The notes: generated by a model not told the origin, from the letters alone. DNA of 64,000 nt from AP-15 sp963818695 (GCA_963818695.1 CAWFTG010000003.1:372001-436000), one strand, 5' to 3'. Numbered from the stretch's first letter, positions 26,909 to 36,537 are shown. A program made the numbers and translations.

Positions 26909-26985
26909 TATTCAAGAAGCACTAATCGTGGCACTATCGGGATCATCCCCGCGCACCCCATCCCCTGCAAAGCCCTTGATAACTC

Positions 26986-27750
26986 TCACTTTTTGAGGCA
27001 CTTTTGCAGGCGGGGTCGGGTGCGATGGCCTCCTCGACCATGCCGTCGGCGAAATACTCCTGCTCCGGATCGCCGCTCATATTGGCAAACGGCAGCACCG
27101 CGATCGACGGCTTGTCGGGCAGCGGCAGCGCTGCGGCTGCCCTCACCCGCCTCACGCCTCCGGCGCTCGGCACCCTCTCCCGCAATGCGGGAGAGGGGGG
27201 ACCCCGGCGCATCTGCGGCGGGGTGGGTGAGGGCCGCGCGGACCCGATAGACCCGTACCGGTCGAGCGATGTTCTTGACCTGCTGCTCGCCCAGATCCTC
27301 GAAGACAAAGGGCAGCCGGTCGCGCACGTGGTCATGGACCGTATTGGAGACGAACACCCCGCCGGGATCGGCCAGGGCTTCGATGCGCGCGGCGATGTTG
27401 ACGCCGTCGCCGTAGAGGTCGTCGCCCTCGACGATCACGTCGCCGAGATTGATGCCGATGCGCAATTCGATGCGGCTTTCCGCACGTATGCCGGTGTCCC
27501 GCTCGGGCATCGCCTGCTGCACCGCGACCGCGCAGCGCACTGCATCGACGACGCTGGCAAATTCGACCAGCAGGCCGTCGCCGGTGGTCTTGACGATGCG
27601 GCCGTGGTGCTCGGCGATTTTCGGATCAACGAGCTCGCGGCGCAGCGCCTTGAGGCGTTCGAGCGTGCCCTCCTCGTCCGCTCCCATCAGCCGCGAATAC
27701 CCCGCCACATCGGCGGCGAGGATGGCAGCTAGACGGCGGGTTGCGGACAT
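26986..27750 (-). pseudogene. Class III adenylate/guanylate cyclase, copy 1, truncated
   Basis: The cyclase domain is intact: LAAILAADVAGYSRLMGADE (first metal Asp), KTTGDGLLVEF (second metal Asp) and GDGVNIAARIEALADPGG with the transition-state Asn and Arg. After the linker, which carries a 94-bp palindromic insertion, the next domain (KPSIAVLPFANMSGDPEQEY, FADGMVEE) is in another frame and stops matching at about 27030. The TPR region is gone. A truncated, non-functional-looking copy of the gene at 28673-30431. Confidence 0.75.
27140..27233. repeat. 94-bp palindromic REP-like element inside the cyclase copy 1 linker
   Basis: Outer arms CCCTCACCC (27140-27148) and GGGTGAGGG (27225-27233) are exact reverse complements. 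An inner hairpin has twelve-base arms CCCTCTCCCGCA (27173-27184) and TGCGGGAGAGGG (27186-27197) around one base. Copies 2 and 3 of the same gene lack it, so it was inserted. Such elements are common between genes; here it lies in a coding linker, and its length is not a multiple of three. Confidence 0.85.
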
Positions 27751-27878
27751 AGTCGACCAGGGTCAGCTCTGATGCCGAGATTACCCGAAATGGCTATTAC
27801 AGCTCCCATTTCTTCTTCGGTCCGATGTTCTGTCCATTTCCACAGCAGCTTGCAGTGGTTGATCGGGAGACGTATATA

Positions 27879-27898
27879 GCATATGCTTAAACATATGC
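27879..27898. promoter_or_regulatory. Inverted repeat upstream of vapB, likely autoregulatory operator
   Basis: GCATATG (27879-27885) and CATATGC (27892-27898) form a perfect seven-base inverted repeat with a six-base spacer, ending eight bases before the vapB GTG. VapBC complexes usually repress their own promoter by binding such palindromes. Confidence 0.6.
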
Positions 27899-27905
27899 CA
27901 ACGGA

Positions 27906-28145
27906 GTGGCCGTGACCCCGCAACGACATGTCAAGCTTTTCAAAAACGGCCGAAACCAAGCAGTGCGCATTCCTCGCGAGTTCGAATTGCCCGGCGAGGA
28001 CGCCATCATTCGCAAGGAGGGCGAAAGGCTGATCATCGAGCCCACTCCGCCTAAATCCCTGCTGGCCTTGCTGGCCACCCTCGCCCCGCTCGAGGAAGAT
28101 TTTCCGCCGATCACCGATCTGCCCCCCGACCCCGTCGGGCTTTGA
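27906..28145 (+). CDS. vapB: Antitoxin, VapB type (AbrB/MazE-like)
   Basis: 79 residues. The swapped-hairpin DNA-binding part is HVKLFKNGRNQAVRIPREFE, and the toxin-binding tail is acidic and Pro-rich. GTG start at 27906 (a second GTG at 27912 is possible); an ATG at 27895 runs into a stop. Stop TGA overlaps the vapC ATG (TGATG). Neutralises VapC and represses the operon through the adjacent palindrome. Confidence 0.88.
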   Translation: MAVTPQRHVKLFKNGRNQAVRIPREFELPGEDAIIRKEGERLIIEPTPPKSLLALLATLAPLEEDFPPITDLPPDPVGL

Positions 28146-28543
28146 TGCGCTACTTGCTCGACACCAATGTCGTCTCCGACCTGGTGCGCCACCCGCAGGG
28201 CCGCATATCCGAACACATCCGCAAGATAGGCGAGGCACAGATCTGCACCAGCATCATCGTCGCCGCGGAATTACGCTACGGGGCTACGAAGAGAGGATCG
28301 CCAAGGCTGGCGACGCAGCTGGAAGCGGTACTTGGCGCGCTGGACGTACTCCCATTCGAGGCGCCCGCCGATGCCGCTTATGCCTTGATCCGCACCCGGC
28401 TCGAACAGATCGGAAGGCCAATCGGCGGCAACGATCTGCTCATCGCTGCTCAGGCAGTTGCACTCGGCTATACCATCGTTACCGACAACGAGGGGGAGTT
28501 CGCCCGGATCGACGGCCTTCTTCGCGAGAATTGGCTGCGGTGA
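28145..28543 (+). CDS. vapC: PIN-domain ribonuclease toxin VapC
   Basis: 132 residues from the ATG at 28145. PIN-domain acidic residues appear in MRYLLDTNVVSDL, IVAAELRYGA, GGNDLLIAAQA and IVTDNEGEFARIDGL. VapC toxins cleave specific RNAs, often initiator tRNA or rRNA. The last codons are immediately followed by the cut end of a cyclase 5' remnant on the other strand. The module looks intact. Confidence 0.92.
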   Translation: MRYLLDTNVVSDLVRHPQGRISEHIRKIGEAQICTSIIVAAELRYGATKRGSPRLATQLEAVLGALDVLPFEAPADAAYALIRTRLEQIGRPIGGNDLLIAAQAVALGYTIVTDNEGEFARIDGLLRENWLR

Positions 28544-28548
28544 GCTTC

Positions 28549-28676
28549 GGATCGACGAAATCATGGCGCAGCGCTTTCAGGCGTTCGAGCGTGCTTTCCT
28601 CGTCCGCCCCCATTAGCCGCGAATACCCCGCCACATCGGCGGCCAGGATCGCGGCGAGACGGCGGGTCTGGCTCAT
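28549..28676 (-). pseudogene. Cyclase 5' remnant C
   Basis: From the ATG at 28676 the minus strand reads MSQTRRLAAILAADVAGYSR, then LMGADEESTLERLKALRHDF and VDPK, about 43 codons, before running into the vapC 3' end. Its ATG overlaps the stop of cyclase copy 2 by four bases (ATGA), so it was once the next gene of a tandem cyclase operon. Confidence 0.72.
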
Positions 28677-30431
28677 GTCGCCTCGCCTATCGCCAGCCGC
28701 AGGCCCGACAAGAACAGTTCGCGGTCCCCCGGGTTCCGATAGTAGGTGGCGCTCGGCACCACGAGCGGTGTGATGGTGCGCAACCGCCCGACGACCTCTC
28801 GCGCCTTGTCGAGCCGCCCCATATGGGCATAACAAGCAGCAAGGACACGGTATGTCACGGGGAACCGCGGAGCGCGTTCCAGTGATGCGAGCAGATTCGG
28901 CACCGCCTCGACAAACCGGCGACTGAAAAATAGGGCCTCGCCAATTCCTGTCAGGTAATCGGTTAAGCGGTCCCTCGGGCTTAGGCGCAAGAGGCGCTCG
29001 AAATGTTCGAGGGCAACCTGCGATTGACCGGCAAAAATCCTGAGCACGCCACTCGAATACCAGCCGCGAGCACAGCTCGGGTTGAGGGAGCAACAATGGT
29101 CAATCAACCCGAGTGCGACATCGATGTCGTCGCCGAAGCATCCGAGCACAAAGCCAGCAGGTGCAAGAACGTCAGGGTCGTCAGGACCGATCAGAAGGGC
29201 CCGCCGAGCAAGATCGATGCTGGTGCGGCGGTCCGTTTCCGGGTCTTCGGTCGCGCCACTTACGGCCAGCAAAAGATGACAATGGGCCGCCAGGGCGAGA
29301 GCTGGGCCGTAACGCGGATCGCGCTCAACCGCTTTCTCAAGCAGGTCGAGTGCTTGAAGGACACGCCGCTCGTCGTATGAGCTCCAGTGCGAAAGAGCAC
29401 GCAAATAGAAGTCATAGGCGGTCAGATCATTGGTCGGCCGATCAGAAGACCGGCGAATCTCCTCAGCTCGTAGGGCTGGTTCGATGACGCCGGCGACACT
29501 AAGGGCGATCTTGTCCTGAAGCTCGAAAACGTCGTCGAGATCGCCGTCAAATCGGTCGGCCCAGAGATGCGCGCTACTGAACGCGTTAATCAGCTGCGCG
29601 GTGATGCGCACCCGGTGGCCAGCTTTACGCACCGAGCCTTCGAGTACGTAGCGCACGCCCAGCTCGCGCCCGATCTGCTTCACATCAACGGCTCGCGCTT
29701 TGTAGGTGAAGCTCGAATTGCGGGCGATGACGAACAGCCAGCGGATGCGGGAGAGCGCGGTGATGATCTCCTCGACCATGCCGTCGGCGAAATACTCCTG
29801 CTCCGGGTCGCCGCTCATATTGGCGAAGGGCAGCACCGCGATCGACGGCTTGTCGGGGAGCGGCAGCGCCGGTGGCGACTGGGTTTTTGCCAGCGGTGCT
29901 GGCATCTCGAACCCGGTAGACGCGCACCGGCCGGGCAATGTTTTTGACCTGCTGCTCGCCCAGATCCTCGAAGACAAGGGGCAGCCGGTCGCGCACGTGA
30001 TCGTGGACCGTATTGGAGACGAATACTCCGCCGGGATCGGCCAAGGCTTCGATCCGCGCGGCGATGTTGACGCCGTCGCCGTAGAGGTCGTCGGCCTCGA
30101 CGATCACGTCGCCGAGATTGATGCCGATGCGCAATTCGATGCGGTTGTCCGCCGCGACACCGGTGTTTCGCTCGGGCATCGCCTGCTGCACCGCGACCGC
30201 GCAGCGCACCGCATCGACGACGCTGGCAAATTCGACCAGCAGGCCGTCGCCGGTGGTCTTGACGATGCGGCCATGGTGCTCGGCGATTTTCGGATCAAGG
30301 AGCTCGCGGCGCAGCGCCTTGAGGCGTTCGAGCGTGCCTTCCTCGTCCGCCCCCATCAGCCGCGAATACCCCGCCACATCGGCGGCAAGGATCGCGGCGA
30401 GGCGGCGGGTTTGGCTCAACCTTCGCGCCAC
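28673..30431 (-). CDS. Class III adenylate/guanylate cyclase with TPR region, copy 2 (one frame break)
   Basis: Most complete copy. GTG start at 30431 (TTG at 30419 also possible). Cyclase domain, residues about 10-175: metal Asp in ADVAGYSRLM, second Asp in KTTGDGLLVEF, Asn/Arg in GVNIAARIE. In the linker at about 29880-29900 the frame shifts by one base; a run of five A (GGCAAAAACCC) is a likely indel point. Then follow the KPSIAVLPFANMSGDPEQEY domain, VKQIGRELGVRYVLEGSVRK and four or more TPR-like repeats to the TGA at 28673. It makes cAMP or cGMP; no sensor is visible. Confidence 0.8.
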
Positions 30432-30437
30432 CCGGCC

Positions 30438-32182
30438 TTAAGCAGCCCTTCGGAGCATATGGGCGTGGTCTTCCGCGCCGGAACCAGGGGGGGCGCGCTC
30501 GGACGTACATCTCGAAAGCAGCCCGCGAAACCATAACGGCCGTCTCTAATGCCTGCTTCGCTTCCTCAATCCGGCCGAGCCTGCCCCAACGCCGCGGCAG
30601 CCAGCGGTAGGCCAATAGGAAAATCGGGGTAAGATCGGATTACCCCTTTTGCCGCTTGCGTCGCAGCTTCGTATTCGTGGCAGAAATAACGGGCTACCGA
30701 CCTCCTGCATCGACAATATCGCCATGGACGGATCGCGAGGATCGAGCCGCCGATATCTTTGGATCTCGGGAGCCCATCCTTGGGTCGCCCCGACCAAATG
30801 AGGACGTGGCCGAGCCAGCCGCGTGCAATCGCCAAGTTCGGGCTTAATGCGATTGCGCGCTCGGCCTCCGCCAGCGCCCCCTCGTAATCGCCCCGAAAGC
30901 TAAGTAAGAAGTTACGCCCAGCCAAGATGTGCTTCTGCATCCCCGTCATCGAGCGCAACTGCGCGACGCGCCAGATGCTTCCATCGAACTCTGCACTTCT
31001 GGGAGACTGCGCGTTCTAAAAACGACCGCCGCATAGAACTGAGCCTCGGCGAGCCCGCGGTGAGGCCCGGCAAAAGTCGGGTCGAGGTCGATTGCTTGCT
31101 GAAGAAATTTCTGGGCAAGCGCGTTATCGCCGGTAGTGGCTCTGCTCATATGCCAGAGCGCGCGCTGATAGGCGGCCCAGGCGTCGAGATGTTCGGGCGG
31201 CTTGCGTATGGCTCGTTGCTGCTCGGCGTCGGCGATGGCCGGGGCAATCGCCACGGTTACCGCCTCGGTAATCTCGTCCTGCACAGCAAAGATGTCGGCG
31301 AGATCGCGGTCGTAGCGCTCGGCCCAGACATGTTTACCGGTCTCGGCCTCGACGAGTTGCGCGGTGACGCGGATGCGATTGCCGGACTTGCGCAGACTGC
31401 CTTCGAGCACATACCGCACGCCGAGCTCGCGCCCGACCTGTTTCACGTCGACCGCGCGGCCCTTGTAGGTGAAGCGAGGAATTGCGGGCGATGATGAACA
31501 GCGACGGATAGCGCGCCAGTGCGGTGATGACGTCCTCGGCGATGCCGTCGGCGAAGATACTCCTGCTCGGGATCGACGCTCATATTGGTGAATGGTAGCA
31601 CCGCGATCGACGGCTTGTCGGGGAGTGGCAGCGACCGGCGCGCGATGGGCTCTTGGCGGCGGCCAGGTCGCGAACCCGGTAGACCCGCACCGGCCGGGCG
31701 ATGTTCTTGACCTGCTGCTCGCCCAGATCCTCGAAGACAAAGGGCAGCCGGTCGCGCACGTGATCATGGACCGTATTGGAGACGAACACCCCGCCGGCAT
31801 CGGCCAGGGCCTCGATCCGCGCGGCGATGTTGACGCCGTCGCCATAGAGGTCGTCGCCCTCGACGATCACGTCGCCGAGATTGATGCCGATGCGCAATTC
31901 GATGCGGTTGTCCGCCGCGACACCGGTGTTCCGCTCGGCCATCGCCTGCTGCACCGCGACCGCGCAGCGCACCGCATCGACGACGCTGGCAAATTCGACC
32001 AGCAGGCCGTCGCCGGTGGTCTTGACGATGCGGCCATGATGCTCGGCGATTTTCGGATCGAGGAGCTCGCGGCGCAGCGCCTTGAGGCGTTCGAGCGTGC
32101 CTTCCTCGTCCGCCCCCATCAGCCGCGAATACCCCGCCACATCGGCGGCAAGGATCGCGGCGAGACGACGGACAGAAGGCAT
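30438..32182 (-). pseudogene. Class III adenylate/guanylate cyclase with TPR region, copy 3, multiply frameshifted
   Basis: The cyclase domain (from the ATG at 32182, MPSVRRLAAILAADVAGYSR) is intact and nearly identical to copy 2. The rest is spread over several frames: breaks near 31610 (linker), 31490, about 31000 and at the seven-G run near 30490. The pieces are recognisable: RFTYKGRAVDVKQVGRELGV, TGKHVWAERYDRDLADIFAV, RGDYEGALAEAERAIALSPN and a final RAEDHAHMLRRAA before TAA at 30438. Copy 2 begins seven bases after its stop. Likely a decayed or badly sequenced tandem duplicate. Confidence 0.7.
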
Positions 32183-32280
32183 TTAGGGCCTGCGGTCGCT
32201 TGATTTAACCAACTCTAACGCGAAACGCGCGGCGACCCTAGCCTCGAGTAGGCTCGGCATGCATCGCGGCCGCCGAGGGC

Positions 32281-32958
32281 TTAGGCGAGCCTCGCCAAGG
32301 CAGCCGCCAATTCGCGCATGTTCGCGGTGACCAATTTGGCTCCGCGCGTCTGCAGGCGAGCGGCGTGCTCGGGTCCGCAATGACTTCCTCCGGAAAAGCC
32401 GATCGCGGTCATCCCGGCGGCAATGGCGGCATCGATACCTGCCGGGCTATCTTCGATGACGAGACAGCGAGCTGGCGCCGCGCTGAGCTGCTCGGCGGCG
32501 TAGAGGAAGAGATCGGGGGCAGGCTTGCCGCGTGCGACCATGGTTGCGCTAAACAGGTTGTCGCCAAAATACGTCAGAAGCCCGGTCAATTCGAGCTTGC
32601 GGCGGATTTGCGCCGGCCCGCTGCTCGACGCGACGCAAACGGGCAATTGCAGCTGGTGGAGCAGTTCGGTAACTCCCTCGATTGAGACCAGCGATTGACT
32701 GAACCCGCTCTCGATCAGTTCGGCGACGCGCTCGCTATAGGACGCCGGAAGCGCGCGGCCATGCTCGCGTTCGATGATCTGGAGCATGTCAGGGTCGCTC
32801 ATCCCGCAGAAGCGCTCGATCAGAGCTTCTTCCGTAATCGAGTAGCCGCAAGCGGTCAGCACCTGGGCATGGGCTCGATTGATGATCGGCTCGCTATCGA
32901 CCAGCACCCCGTCGCAGTCGAAAATGATCAGCTCGAACCCCTTTGTTAAAATCTCCAC
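32281..32958 (-). CDS. HAD-superfamily phosphatase (beta-phosphoglucomutase/GPH-like)
   Basis: 225 residues from the GTG at 32958, 12 bases after the LysR stop; the frame stays open upstream but would overlap LysR. Motif I FDCDGVLVDSEP, motif II VCVASSSGP, motif III Lys in RGKPAPDLFLYAAE and motif IV IEDSPAGIDAA are all there, with a helical cap between I and II. A small-molecule phosphatase or phosphosugar mutase; substrate unknown. Confidence 0.88.
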   Translation of the reverse strand: MEILTKGFELIIFDCDGVLVDSEPIINRAHAQVLTACGYSITEEALIERFCGMSDPDMLQIIEREHGRALPASYSERVAELIESGFSQSLVSIEGVTELLHQLQLPVCVASSSGPAQIRRKLELTGLLTYFGDNLFSATMVARGKPAPDLFLYAAEQLSAAPARCLVIEDSPAGIDAAIAAGMTAIGFSGGSHCGPEHAARLQTRGAKLVTANMRELAAALARLA

Positions 32959-32969
32959 CGCCTGACTGC

Positions 32970-33896
32970 TTAAGTCGATGTTGAGGAGAGGTACGCGGGA
33001 AATTCGCTTTCCGCCAAACGGCCCGCATCGAGTAGCCATTGCCGCAAAGCGCTGATCGCGGGAGCCTCGCCATTCGTCTCCGGCGTATAAACAAAATACC
33101 CGCGGGTCCGGATCGCCGGTTCTTTGATCGGCGCCAGCAACCGTCCCTCGCGCAATTCATCACTGACGAGCGCCAAGGGGCCCATTGCCACACCAAGCCC
33201 CTCGACCGCCGCCTGAATAGCGAAGTAAAAATGCTCGAAAACCTGATGGCGAGCCGGCTTGAGATCGGGTACCCCGGCAGTAGTCAGCCAGCGCAGCCAC
33301 ATTTGCCGTCGCGTTGCCGCATGGAGCAGCGTGTGCCGCGCGAGATCCGCCGGTCTTCGCAACGGGCTTTCCTTCATCAGGCCGGGGCTCAACAGCGGCA
33401 AGTACGCTTCGCCGAGAAATCGGGTGCCAACCCAACCGGGCTGGCGCGCCGGTCCCGAGACGACGACATCGACACCCATGCCGAACTGTTCGGCCGGCGT
33501 GCTCGCGGTGACGATCCGCGTTTCGAGCGCGGGATGTTCCCGCTGAAGTTCTGGCAGACGCGGAATGAGCCAGCGCATCGCGAAGGTCGGAAGCGCCGAT
33601 ATGTGGAGCACTCCGAGGGCCTTACCGGTCTGAAGACGCAGCGAGGCGGTCGCCAGCCGGTCGAGCGCCGGCCCGGCCTCGGCCAAAAGGTCGGTCCCGG
33701 CCCGGGTCGGCACGGCGTTACGGCTGGTGCGCAGGAAGAGGCTGGTGCCGAGCCATTCTTCCAGTAGGCGAATTTGCCGACTTACCGCGCCGTGGGTAAC
33801 GCTGAGCTCGTCGGCTGCGCGTGTGAAGCTTCCCAGCCGAGCGGCCGCTTCGAAGGCCTTTACTGCATTGAGCGGCGGCAGGCGAGCGCGAGGCAT
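32970..33896 (-). CDS. LysR-family transcriptional regulator (GcvA-like)
   Basis: 308 residues. The winged-helix DNA-binding domain is PPLNAVKAFEAAARLGSFTR, then AADELSVTHGAVSRQIRLLE, the form typical of the GcvA subgroup; the C-terminal two-lobed effector domain follows. It is divergent from an MFS transporter gene with 77 bases between, so it very likely controls that gene and its own promoter. Confidence 0.93.
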   Translation of the reverse strand: MPRARLPPLNAVKAFEAAARLGSFTRAADELSVTHGAVSRQIRLLEEWLGTSLFLRTSRNAVPTRAGTDLLAEAGPALDRLATASLRLQTGKALGVLHISALPTFAMRWLIPRLPELQREHPALETRIVTASTPAEQFGMGVDVVVSGPARQPGWVGTRFLGEAYLPLLSPGLMKESPLRRPADLARHTLLHAATRRQMWLRWLTTAGVPDLKPARHQVFEHFYFAIQAAVEGLGVAMGPLALVSDELREGRLLAPIKEPAIRTRGYFVYTPETNGEAPAISALRQWLLDAGRLAESEFPAYLSSTST

Positions 33897-33900
33897 GGCC

Positions 33901-33915
33901 GTGAGTTTTCCTCAC
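33901..33915. promoter_or_regulatory. Candidate LysR box between the regulator and the MFS gene
   Basis: GTGAG-TTTTC-CTCAC is a perfect five-base inverted repeat containing T-N11-A (33902 and 33914), the consensus shape of LysR-type operators. It lies four bases from the regulator start and 59 bases before the transporter ATG. Confidence 0.5.
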
Positions 33916-33973
33916 ATCTACCGGTCAGGACAAGTCGTTTGTCATCAAACCTTCATGGTGGGAAAACCGCGTC

Positions 33974-35197
33974 ATGACAACCACGACTCTCTCGATCGCA
34001 ACCGGCCCTACGGACGGTCCCGATCTCGGCCGAAGGCGCGCGCTCTGGGTCGCTTGCGGCGCCCATGCGCTGCATGACGGCTTGACCGACACGCTCTATC
34101 TGCTGCTCCCGATCCTGCAGACGGAGTTTGCGTTGACCTACGCCGCGATAGGCGTCCTGCGCGCGCTTTTTGCCGGCGCGATGGCGGGTTTGCAGGTCCC
34201 GGCAGCCAAGCTGGCACCGCGGATAGGCGGACCGAGGATGCTCGCGGCCGGCACCGCTATCGCCGGGGCGGCTTATCTGGCTCTTGGCGCAAGCTCAACC
34301 TTGCCCATACTGGTCGTCGCGCTGATCCTCGGTGGCTTAGGATCGAGCGTCCAACATCCGATCGCGTCGAGCCTCGTTGCCGCCGCTTACCAGGGGCCGC
34401 GCTCGCGGGGGGCGCTTGGCACTTACAATTTTGCCGGAGATCTTGGCAAAATGGCGCTGCCAGCGGTCACCGCCGGCCTGATTGCGGTGATGTCCTGGCG
34501 GTTGGCGGCCGCAGTGGTGGGCATCATCGCGGTGTTGGGCGCCGGTGCCATTCTGCTTGCGCCGTGGCGCGTGCCTGCCGCGAGCGACAGGCGCACTGAC
34601 GCCCCGGTCTCGAGCAGCAAGGGTAACAAGCGGGCCAATCCGCCACGCAGCGGCTTCCCGCTGCTCCTGACGATTGGCGTCATCGACAGCGCGACGCGGA
34701 TGGGGTTCCTCACCTTCCTGCCGTTTCTGTTGCGCGCAAAAGGCGCCGGGCTTCCGGAAATCGGCGTCGCGCTGACACTGGTCTTCGCCGGCGGTGCCGC
34801 CGGCAAGCTCGTCTGTGGTTTCATCGGGGCGCGGCTCGGAGTGTTGACCACGGTACTGATCACCGAAGGCGCCACAGCGGCCGGCATCCTCGCACTTCTT
34901 CCGTTGCCGATCGGTGTCGCTTTGGCGCTGTTGCCGATCGTCGGCGTGGCGCTCAATGGTACGTCATCGGTGCTCTACGGCACCGTGCCCGAGCTCGTAC
35001 CGGCCGACCGCCGGGATAGCGCCTTTGGTGTTTTCTATACCGGGACGATCGGCGCCGGCGCGTTGGCGCCGGCTCTGTACGGACTGCTCAGCGACGCGAT
35101 CGGCCTTACCCCAGCGATGCTGTTCGTCGCCGCGGTGGTTCTATTGACGCTACCGCTGGCCTGGCAGCTGCGCCGTGCTCTCGACGCGCTGAAATGA
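33974..35197 (+). CDS. MFS transporter, fosmidomycin-resistance (Fsr)-like
   Basis: 407 residues, twelve predicted membrane helices. The opening ALWVACGAHALHDGLTDTLY, then LLLPILQTEFALTYAAIGVL resembles Fsr-type drug exporters. A charged central loop (about residues 195-225) separates the two halves. Divergent LysR gene and downstream second MFS gene suggest a regulated efflux or uptake unit. Substrate not known. Confidence 0.85.
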   Translation: MTTTTLSIATGPTDGPDLGRRRALWVACGAHALHDGLTDTLYLLLPILQTEFALTYAAIGVLRALFAGAMAGLQVPAAKLAPRIGGPRMLAAGTAIAGAAYLALGASSTLPILVVALILGGLGSSVQHPIASSLVAAAYQGPRSRGALGTYNFAGDLGKMALPAVTAGLIAVMSWRLAAAVVGIIAVLGAGAILLAPWRVPAASDRRTDAPVSSSKGNKRANPPRSGFPLLLTIGVIDSATRMGFLTFLPFLLRAKGAGLPEIGVALTLVFAGGAAGKLVCGFIGARLGVLTTVLITEGATAAGILALLPLPIGVALALLPIVGVALNGTSSVLYGTVPELVPADRRDSAFGVFYTGTIGAGALAPALYGLLSDAIGLTPAMLFVAAVVLLTLPLAWQLRRALDALK

Positions 35198-35218
35198 GAT
35201 GCTGCCGGTGCTGACGCG

Positions 35219-36406
35219 GTGAAGAGCCACCGGGCGATCGTCATCGCCGCGCTCGGCACGACGCAGACCATCGCCTGGGCGTCGAGCTATTACATGCCGG
35301 CGATACTCGGGGCGCCGATTGCCGAAGGGCTCCATCTGCCGGACAGCGTGTTCTTTGGCCTGTTTTCGGGCGCGCTGCTCCTGTCGGCCGCAGTGGGCCC
35401 ATCGGTCGGCCGCTTGATCGACCGCCACGGCGGTCGCGTGCTTCTTACTATTTCGAACCTGGTGATCGCTGCCGGATTGGTGATCCTCGCTGCGGCGCAC
35501 GGCATCGCAGGACTGATCATTGCGTGGACGGTGCTCGGCGTCGGTATTGGCATGGGTCTTTACGATCCGGCGTTTGCTGCCTTGACCTGGCTCTACGGCC
35601 GCGAGGCACGCAGCTCTATTACCGGGATTACCCTGATCGCCGGCTTTGCCAGCACGATCGGCTGGCCGTTGAGCGCATTCCTGCTCCATGAATGGGACTG
35701 GCGTGCCGCTTGCCTGGTCTGGGCCGGACTAAACATTCTGCTCGCCGCTCCGTTAAACTGGCTGTCGATCCCGCGCCATGGCACCCCGGTCGGGCTGCCG
35801 CAGGCTGCGACGGAATTGTCGGCGGCCGAGCCGCCGCGTGCGGCGATGCCAATCCTGAGCTTCTTTTTCGCCGCGACTTGGTTTGTCCAGGGAGCGATGG
35901 CGGCCCATCTGCCGGGTTTGCTGCAGGCGGCGGGTGCATCCTCGACCGCGGCAATTGCCGCTGCGGCGCTGGTCGGTCCCGCTCAGGTCGGTGCCCGGCT
36001 CGTCGAGTTCGGGCTGTTGCGCTCGTTCCACCCGATCTCCTCGGCCCGGATTGCTTCGGTTTTGCATCCGATCGGTGCCGCGTTCGTTGTCTTGCTCGGG
36101 GTTCCAGGCATCGTCGCGTTCGCGCTGTTGCACGGCGCCGGCAACGGCATGATCACGATCGTCAAGGGCACCTTGCCATTGGCATTGTTCGGGCCGGAAG
36201 GCTATGGCCGTCGCAGCGGACTACTGTCGGCGCCGGCCCGCACGCTGCAATCAGCGGCCCCCTTTCTGTTCGGCTTGCTGCTCGACCGGGTCGGGATCGG
36301 GGCGCTGGGATTGTCGGCCGGACTTTGCCTCGCCGCCTTCGGCTCGCTGTTCCTGCTGCGCCCGCGCGACGCCGTCGCCGCCAGCCCCTCGCCGGCACGC
36401 GGCTAA
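35219..36406 (+). CDS. MFS transporter
   Basis: 395 residues, about twelve helices, GTG start at 35219, 21 bases after the previous MFS stop. Segment TTQTIAWASSYYMPAILGAP, then VGRLIDRHGGRVLLTISNLV contains the loop-2 RhG-R motif of the superfamily. Resembles monocarboxylate/nitrate-type MFS carriers of soil bacteria; no substrate can be assigned. Confidence 0.82.
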   Translation: MKSHRAIVIAALGTTQTIAWASSYYMPAILGAPIAEGLHLPDSVFFGLFSGALLLSAAVGPSVGRLIDRHGGRVLLTISNLVIAAGLVILAAAHGIAGLIIAWTVLGVGIGMGLYDPAFAALTWLYGREARSSITGITLIAGFASTIGWPLSAFLLHEWDWRAACLVWAGLNILLAAPLNWLSIPRHGTPVGLPQAATELSAAEPPRAAMPILSFFFAATWFVQGAMAAHLPGLLQAAGASSTAAIAAAALVGPAQVGARLVEFGLLRSFHPISSARIASVLHPIGAAFVVLLGVPGIVAFALLHGAGNGMITIVKGTLPLALFGPEGYGRRSGLLSAPARTLQSAAPFLFGLLLDRVGIGALGLSAGLCLAAFGSLFLLRPRDAVAASPSPARG

Positions 36407-36537
36407 GGCGCGAATCGCCTAACGGCGCGCTATCGTAAAGGTGTGACCATCCCCTCCCACGGCAGGCAATCATCCGAACCGCACGACGCGCACTCTGATG
36501 GGTGGCGCGTCTCGTAGCATTTGACCGCCGCTCGTCG

